From: an uncultured Pseudophaeobacter sp.
GTDB lineage: Bacteria > Pseudomonadota > Alphaproteobacteria > Rhodobacterales > Rhodobacteraceae
Assembly (NCBI GenBank): GCA_905479575.1
Contig: CAJQNB010000069.1
Coordinates: forward strand, 1 to 64,000
Reading direction: 5' to 3'
Length of the DNA stretch: 64,000 nt
This document shows, piece by piece, positions 59,995-64,000 of this stretch (position 1 is its first letter; every line of letters begins with the position of its first letter). The notes under the pieces were generated by a model. That model was not told the origin of the DNA. It worked only from the letters and a program-made list of their open reading frames with translations, and did not search any database. A program made the position numbers and the translations under genes.

Positions 59995-60743
59995 GATGAG
60001 GTCTCCTGGCTGGCGCTGCTGCTGGGGGTGCGGCGGGCGGCTTTGCGTTCAAGCCAGAGCTCAGTCTGGGCGCCGGCCATCATACCTGCCAGCCCGGCAA
60101 CAATCAGCCCAAGGTTATGGGGCATCAAGGTTGCAGGCAGCGCAGCGACAATGGCGACAAAGCAGGCAACCATATGCGCAGGGGTGCGCAGCATTGGGCC
60201 GATCATTGCCAGAAAGGCCAGGGGTAGCACAAAATCCAACCCCCAGCTTGCCGGGATCTGCGCCCCCACCAAAGCGCCGACGACCGTGGCGATCATCCAG
60301 CTGGGGGCAATCACCGAGGTGGTGCCAAAGAAATAGGCCATGCGCTGCGGCGTGGTCATCTCTGGTTCGGTCTCAAATTTGACGATCGATAGGGCGTAGG
60401 ATTGATCCACGGTCATATAGGCGGCACAGGCGCGCTGCCACATCGGCGCATCGCCAAGGTAGGGGGTCAGCGAGGCGGAATACATTCCCATCCGCAGATT
60501 CACCGCCAGGGCCGAGACCAGAACGATCAGCAGCGGCGTGTTCTCTTGCAGCAGTTGCAGGGCGGTGAACTGGGCGGCGCCCGCAAAAACCGCGAGCGAA
60601 AAGGCCAGGGCCTCAAGGACATTTAGTCCCGCTTCGGCAGCCAGAACTCCAAACAATAGGCCAAAAGGACTGGCCACAAGCAGAAAGGGCAGGCTGTCGC
60701 GCAGTCCTTTCCAAAACAGGGATTTCGTGGTGGTGATTGCCAT
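59991..60743 (-). CDS. azlC: AzlC family branched-chain amino acid exporter, large subunit
   Basis: This 250-aa polytopic protein begins with the AzlC signature GLRDSLPFLLVASPFGLLFGVLAAEAG, then FAGAAQFTALQLL and LVSALAVNLRMGMYSASLTPYLG, with about seven hydrophobic segments. It exports branched-chain amino acids together with AzlD. It is divergent from fdhD with 55 bases between. Confidence 0.92.
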   Translation of the reverse strand: MAITTTKSLFWKGLRDSLPFLLVASPFGLLFGVLAAEAGLNVLEALAFSLAVFAGAAQFTALQLLQENTPLLIVLVSALAVNLRMGMYSASLTPYLGDAPMWQRACAAYMTVDQSYALSIVKFETEPEMTTPQRMAYFFGTTSVIAPSWMIATVVGALVGAQIPASWGLDFVLPLAFLAMIGPMLRTPAHMVACFVAIVAALPATLMPHNLGLIVAGLAGMMAGAQTELWLERKAARRTPSSSASQETSS

Positions 60744-60798
60744 GCGCCCGTCCTAAGTTCACTGACAACTTGGTAGGCAGCTTCAAAGGGCTCTGCAA

Positions 60799-61692
60799 TT
60801 GGTAAAATCATCTGACCTCACGGAGATCTTATCCGAGTACCTGATTGCGCCCGATCCGGGGCGCCCAGGCCTGACCCGTGGCGTGACCGGCCATGACGAA
60901 CACGGCGCTGCGGTGTCCCTGTCGGTGGTCGAGGAACGCCCGCTGACCATCTATCTGAATCGGCAGGAAATTGTCACCGCCATGACCATTGGCGACTACC
61001 CAGAGTATCTGGCGCTGGGCTTCCTGCGCAATCAGGGCATGCTGTCCCCGGGCGAGGATATCCTGCGCGTCGACTATGATGAAGAGCTGGAGGTGGTGGT
61101 GGTGCGCACCGCCCGCGAGACCAACTATGAGGAAAAATTGCAGAAAAAAACCCGCACCTCTGGCTGCGCGGTGGGCACCGTTTTTGGCGATATGATGGAG
61201 GGGCTGGAGGATGTGCAGCTGCCTGCCACACCGGTGAAAACCTCTTGGCTCTATGCCCTGGCGCATAAGATCAACCGCACCCCCTCGCTCTATCTTGAGG
61301 CCGGGGCAATCCATGGCACGGTGCTGTGTCACCAGGACCGTCCGCTGGTCTATATGGAGGATGTGGGGCGCCATAATGCGGTGGACAAGATCGCCGGCTG
61401 GATGCTGTCGGAAGGCGTCGATGCATCGGATAAGATCCTTTATACCACGGGCCGGATGACCTCCGAGATGGTGATCAAAACTGCGATGATGGGCATTCCG
61501 GTGCTGGCCTCGCGCTCGGGCTTTACCGCCTGGGGCGTCGAGATCGCCCAGCAGGTCGGCCTCACCCTGATTGGCCGCATGAAAGGCCAGCGGTTTGTCT
61601 GCCTGTCCGGCGACGGGCGACTAGAGCGCGACATGGACCCGCGCGATGCGCCGGTTGAGGCAAAGAAATATCGCAGGAAGGGTGCGGAGTGA
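60799..61692 (+). CDS. fdhD: Formate dehydrogenase accessory sulfurtransferase FdhD
   Basis: FdhD passes sulfur from IscS to the Mo/W-bis-MGD cofactor of formate dehydrogenases. The 297-aa protein has ERPLTIYLNRQEI, the loop TRTSGCAVGTVFGD with a single Cys where many homologues have a CxxC pair, MEDVGRHNAVDKIAGW, YTTGRMTSEMVIKTAMMGIPVLASRSGFTAWGVE. The start is a TTG at 60799, since no ATG precedes the family region; a start-codon error of a few residues is possible. mobA, mobB and moeA follow downstream. Confidence 0.92.
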   Translation: MVKSSDLTEILSEYLIAPDPGRPGLTRGVTGHDEHGAAVSLSVVEERPLTIYLNRQEIVTAMTIGDYPEYLALGFLRNQGMLSPGEDILRVDYDEELEVVVVRTARETNYEEKLQKKTRTSGCAVGTVFGDMMEGLEDVQLPATPVKTSWLYALAHKINRTPSLYLEAGAIHGTVLCHQDRPLVYMEDVGRHNAVDKIAGWMLSEGVDASDKILYTTGRMTSEMVIKTAMMGIPVLASRSGFTAWGVEIAQQVGLTLIGRMKGQRFVCLSGDGRLERDMDPRDAPVEAKKYRRKGAE

Positions 61693-61721
61693 ACCGGTTG
61701 GAAATGTCTCTCCAGTTTTCT

Positions 61722-61771
61722 AGCCCGGCGCAGCCGGGCTGCGCCCAACCCGCCCCTCACGGGGTGGGCGC
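61722..61771. repeat. Two-hairpin GC-rich palindromic element, copy B
   Basis: Hairpin 1 is AGCCCGGC-GCA-GCCGGGCT (61722-61740). Hairpin 2 is GCGCCCA (61741-61747) with TGGGCGC (61765-61771), enclosing CCCC-TCAC-GGGG (61753-61764). It follows fdhD and precedes mobA. The design equals copy A at 11977-12025 with compensating changes. It could act as a terminator of fdhD. Confidence 0.65.
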
Positions 61772-61825
61772 TTTGTACTCTCTTTTCTGTTGTCGCGTCC
61801 GTACGACGTCATAGGAGATCAATAA

Positions 61826-62461
61826 ATGACCAAACCCCTCGGAGTAATCCTAGCCGGTGGTCTCGCCACCCGGATGGGCGGCGGCGACAAAGGCCTGTTG
61901 CAGATCGGTGGCCAAAGCCTGCTGGCGCGGGTCCGCGACCGGCTGGACTCACAGGTCTCAGGCTTGGCGCTGAACGCCAACGGCGATGCGGCGCGCTTTG
62001 CTGATCTGGGCCTGCCGGTGGTGGCTGACAGCATTGATGGCTTTGCCGGTCCCCTGGCCGGGGTGCTGGCCGGGCTCGACTGGGCCGCCGGGCAGGGGGC
62101 TGAGGCCATTGTCACCGCTGCTGCCGATACGCCGTTTTTCCCGACGGATCTGGTGGCGCGATTGGTGGCGGCTTCAGAGGGCCAGACACACCCGCTGGTG
62201 CTGGCGACAACGCCGCGCACCGGCGACGCGCTGAAATCGGGGGGCCGCAGCAAGGTCAATCGCCACCCGACCTTTGGCCTCTGGCCGGTGGCCCTGCGCG
62301 ATGATCTACGGGCGGCGCTCAAGGATGGTCTGCGCAAGGTGGTGCTCTGGACCGACCAGCACGGAGGCCGCGAGGCGCTGTTTGACGCCACCCCCTTTGA
62401 TCCCTTTTTCAACGTCAACACGCCTGCGGATCTCACCCGGGCTAAGGAGCTGATGCGATGA
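61826..62461 (+). CDS. mobA: Molybdenum cofactor guanylyltransferase
   Basis: MobA adds GMP to Mo-molybdopterin to make the MGD cofactor used by DMSO-reductase-family enzymes such as formate dehydrogenase. The 211-aa protein has the nucleotidyltransferase signature GVILAGGLATRMGGGDKGLLQIGG (LAGGxxxRMGxxDKxLL) at about 5-28, PLAGVLAGLDWA, TAAADTPFFPTDL and the terminal FFNVNTPADL. GGAGATC precedes the ATG. Its stop overlaps the mobB start (ATGA). Confidence 0.96.
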   Translation: MTKPLGVILAGGLATRMGGGDKGLLQIGGQSLLARVRDRLDSQVSGLALNANGDAARFADLGLPVVADSIDGFAGPLAGVLAGLDWAAGQGAEAIVTAAADTPFFPTDLVARLVAASEGQTHPLVLATTPRTGDALKSGGRSKVNRHPTFGLWPVALRDDLRAALKDGLRKVVLWTDQHGGREALFDATPFDPFFNVNTPADLTRAKELMR

Positions 62462-62949
62462 AACTCTACGGTATCACTGGCTGGAAGAACTGCGGCAAAA
62501 CCGGGCTGATGGAGCGCCTGGTGACCGAGTTTACTGAGCGCGGCCTGACGGTCTCGACCATCAAACATGCCCATCACAGCACCGACGTGGACCAGCCGGG
62601 CACCGACAGCCACCGCCACCGTATGGCTGGTGCCGCCGAGGTGATCCTTGCCTCGACCCACCGCATTGCCATCATGCAAGAGCTGCGCGGCGCCGAAGAG
62701 CCATCGCTGGCCGCGCTGCTGGCACGGCTGACACCGGTGGATCTGGTGCTGGTCGAGGGCTATAAGCGCGAACCCCACCCCAAGATCGAGGCCCACCGCG
62801 CCGCCGCCGGTCAGCCCCTGCTCGCGCCCATGGATGCCAGCGTTCGCGCCCTGGCCAGCGATGTGCCACTGGCCTGCGAACAGCCGGTTTTTGATCTGGA
62901 TGACACCACAGCGATTGCGGATTTTATCGCCGCAGAGCTGTCGCTTTAG
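62458..62949 (+). CDS. mobB: Molybdopterin-guanine dinucleotide biosynthesis protein MobB
   Basis: This 163-aa P-loop GTPase-like partner of MobA has the Walker A motif GWKNCGKTGLMERL at about 6-19, the STIKHAHH segment, and LVLVEGYKREPHPKIEAHR near residues 98-116. It is coupled to mobA by a 4-base overlap and followed by moeA after 27 bases. Confidence 0.95.
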   Translation: MKLYGITGWKNCGKTGLMERLVTEFTERGLTVSTIKHAHHSTDVDQPGTDSHRHRMAGAAEVILASTHRIAIMQELRGAEEPSLAALLARLTPVDLVLVEGYKREPHPKIEAHRAAAGQPLLAPMDASVRALASDVPLACEQPVFDLDDTTAIADFIAAELSL

Positions 62950-62976
62950 CTCCTCTTTTGTAAAGGCAGGACGCCG

Positions 62977-64000
62977 ATGACCCTGACCCCCCCTCCGCTG
63001 CGCAACGATTGCTTTTCCCTGCCCGCAGGCGTCGATTGGACCCCGGTAGACGAGGCCCTGGCGCTGCTGCGAAAGCGGTTGCAGCGGGTCGTCAGCAGCG
63101 AAGAGCTGCCCCTGACCACAGCCACAGGCCGCATCCTGGCCGCTGATGTTATTGCCAACCGCTCAAACCCGGCGCTGCCCAATACGGCAGTGGATGGCTA
63201 TGGTTTTGCCGGGCCAATTGCTGAGGGTACGCATGTGCTGCCCCTGATGCCGGGGCGCGCCGCCGCCGGGCTGGCCTATGAGGGCGCGGTGCCCGCAGGT
63301 CAGGCCATCCGCATCCTCACCGGGGCGGCGCTGCCCGATGGTGTCGATACCGTTATCTTGGAGGAGGACGTATCGCTGGGCGCAGCGGAGATCGCCTTCC
63401 ATGGCCCGCTGAAACGCGGCGCCAATACCCGCAAGGCAGGCGAGGATGTGACCTCGGGGGTGGTGATCTTGCCAGCCGGACGGGTGCTGACGCCCGCAGA
63501 TCTGGCGCTTGCCGCCGCTGCTGGTATTTCCCAGGTCCAGGTCTACCTGCCCCTGCGGGTGGGGGTTCTGTCAACCGGGGATGAGCTCTGCGAAGTTGGC
63601 GAGGTAGCCGCCGCGGGGCAGATCTATGATGCCAACCGGCCAATGCTGCTGGCGCTGTTGCGGCAGATTGGTTTCGTGCCGGTGGATCTTGGGCGCGTGG
63701 TGGATGATCGCGACGCTCTGCGTGCCCGGCTGGATACGGCTGCGGCGCAGGTGGATGTGATCCTCACCAGCGGGGGCGCATCGGCGGGGGACGAAGATCA
63801 CGTCTCGGCGCTGTTGCGCGAAAGCGGCGCCCTGCAGGAATGGCGCATCGCGCTGAAACCCGGGCGCCCTTTGGCTCTGGCCATGTGGCAGGGCGTGCCG
63901 ATCTTTGGCCTGCCCGGCAATCCGGTTGCGGCCCTGGTCTGCACGCTGATCTTTGCCCGCCCCGCCATGGGGCAAATGGCCGGCGCCAACTGGCACCAGC
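62977..64000 (+). CDS. moeA: Molybdopterin molybdotransferase MoeA, partial (runs off the right edge)
   Basis: MoeA inserts molybdate into adenylated molybdopterin. The visible 341 codons start MTLTPPPLRNDCFSLPAG and include DEALALLRKRLQRVV, LPNTAVDGYGFAGPI, VGVLSTGDEL, GQIYDANRPMLLALLRQIGF, LTSGGASAGDEDHV, ALKPGRPLALAMW and GLPGNPVAALV, covering domains I to III. The remaining C-terminal domain (about 60 residues) is outside the window. A GGCAGGACGCCG stretch precedes the ATG. It completes the mobA-mobB-moeA operon after fdhD. Confidence 0.95.
   Translation, partial: MTLTPPPLRNDCFSLPAGVDWTPVDEALALLRKRLQRVVSSEELPLTTATGRILAADVIANRSNPALPNTAVDGYGFAGPIAEGTHVLPLMPGRAAAGLAYEGAVPAGQAIRILTGAALPDGVDTVILEEDVSLGAAEIAFHGPLKRGANTRKAGEDVTSGVVILPAGRVLTPADLALAAAAGISQVQVYLPLRVGVLSTGDELCEVGEVAAAGQIYDANRPMLLALLRQIGFVPVDLGRVVDDRDALRARLDTAAAQVDVILTSGGASAGDEDHVSALLRESGALQEWRIALKPGRPLALAMWQGVPIFGLPGNPVAALVCTLIFARPAMGQMAGANWHQ

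Noticed and set aside
61693-61825. Molybdenum-cofactor riboswitch before mobA
   Set aside because: The region is structured, but the hairpins match the REP-like element also found at 11977 in an unrelated context, and I cannot see the Moco aptamer pattern.

Overview
The window is a 64 kb, high-GC, densely coded stretch of a chromosome from an alphaproteobacterium of the Rhodobacteraceae, most probably the Roseobacter group. Pointers to this are the 44-residue aa3-type cytochrome c oxidase subunit IV, the CoxG protein, the plant-type glutamate-cysteine ligase, a DmdC-like acyl-CoA dehydrogenase, an AraC-type regulator divergent from pobA, and the general gene style. I see no tRNA or rRNA gene, insertion sequence, integrase, CRISPR array or prophage. 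This is ordinary core chromosome with a few accessory islets.

Layout. 1-8.6 kb: the end of a HAD hydrolase, clpS, an rsmC-like methyltransferase, a degenerate SDR, hemF, a GH25 lysozyme lipoprotein, a fatty-acid desaturase, hemC and hemE (divergent), a GNAT enzyme and a tiny basic protein. 8.7-15 kb: a minus-strand operon encoding a complete beta-oxidation turn of the branched-chain (peroxisomal) type, with a divergent TetR regulator. 15-20 kb: an AraC regulator and pobA, a crotonase, and an HxlR regulator facing an alpha/beta hydrolase across a clear promoter-operator. 20-25.4 kb: coxG, an ABC exporter, an S49 peptidase, a small Cys-rich membrane protein, a Ca2+/Na+ antiporter and a PTR1/FolM-like pteridine reductase. 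25.7-29.4 kb: uvrC, pgsA, moaD, moaE. 30-37 kb: a coiled-coil membrane protein with an OmpA/BON protein, ubiA, rsmE, a GNAT enzyme and gshA. 37-40 kb: a GbsR/MarR-type regulator with three small membrane proteins and two matching operators, then a YHS-domain protein and a small exported protein. 40-44 kb: plsY, a dihydroorotase homologue lacking its catalytic residues, two small membrane proteins and pyrB in one tight operon. 44-54.8 kb: a UDG, a phosphoesterase, a LysE exporter, moaB, an RND efflux pair, a NUDIX enzyme, a DsbD-alpha-like protein, YqgE and TsaC/Sua5. 54.9-64 kb: a DmdC-like acyl-CoA dehydrogenase with an MBL hydrolase, small conserved proteins, azlCD, and a molybdenum cofactor cluster fdhD-mobA-mobB-moeA, where moeA runs off the right edge.

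Shared themes are tetrapyrrole synthesis (hemF, hemC, hemE), molybdenum cofactor synthesis spread over three loci (moaDE, moaB, mobAB-moeA with fdhD), and CoA-linked catabolism (8.7-14.1, 17.3 and 54.9 kb). The points I find most unusual are the pyrB operon with its inactive DHOase and membrane proteins, the self-contained GbsR-like regulon with duplicated operators, the HxlR operator placed exactly in a sigma70 promoter spacer, and the AMACR/MaoC/SDR/SCPx-type oxidation operon.
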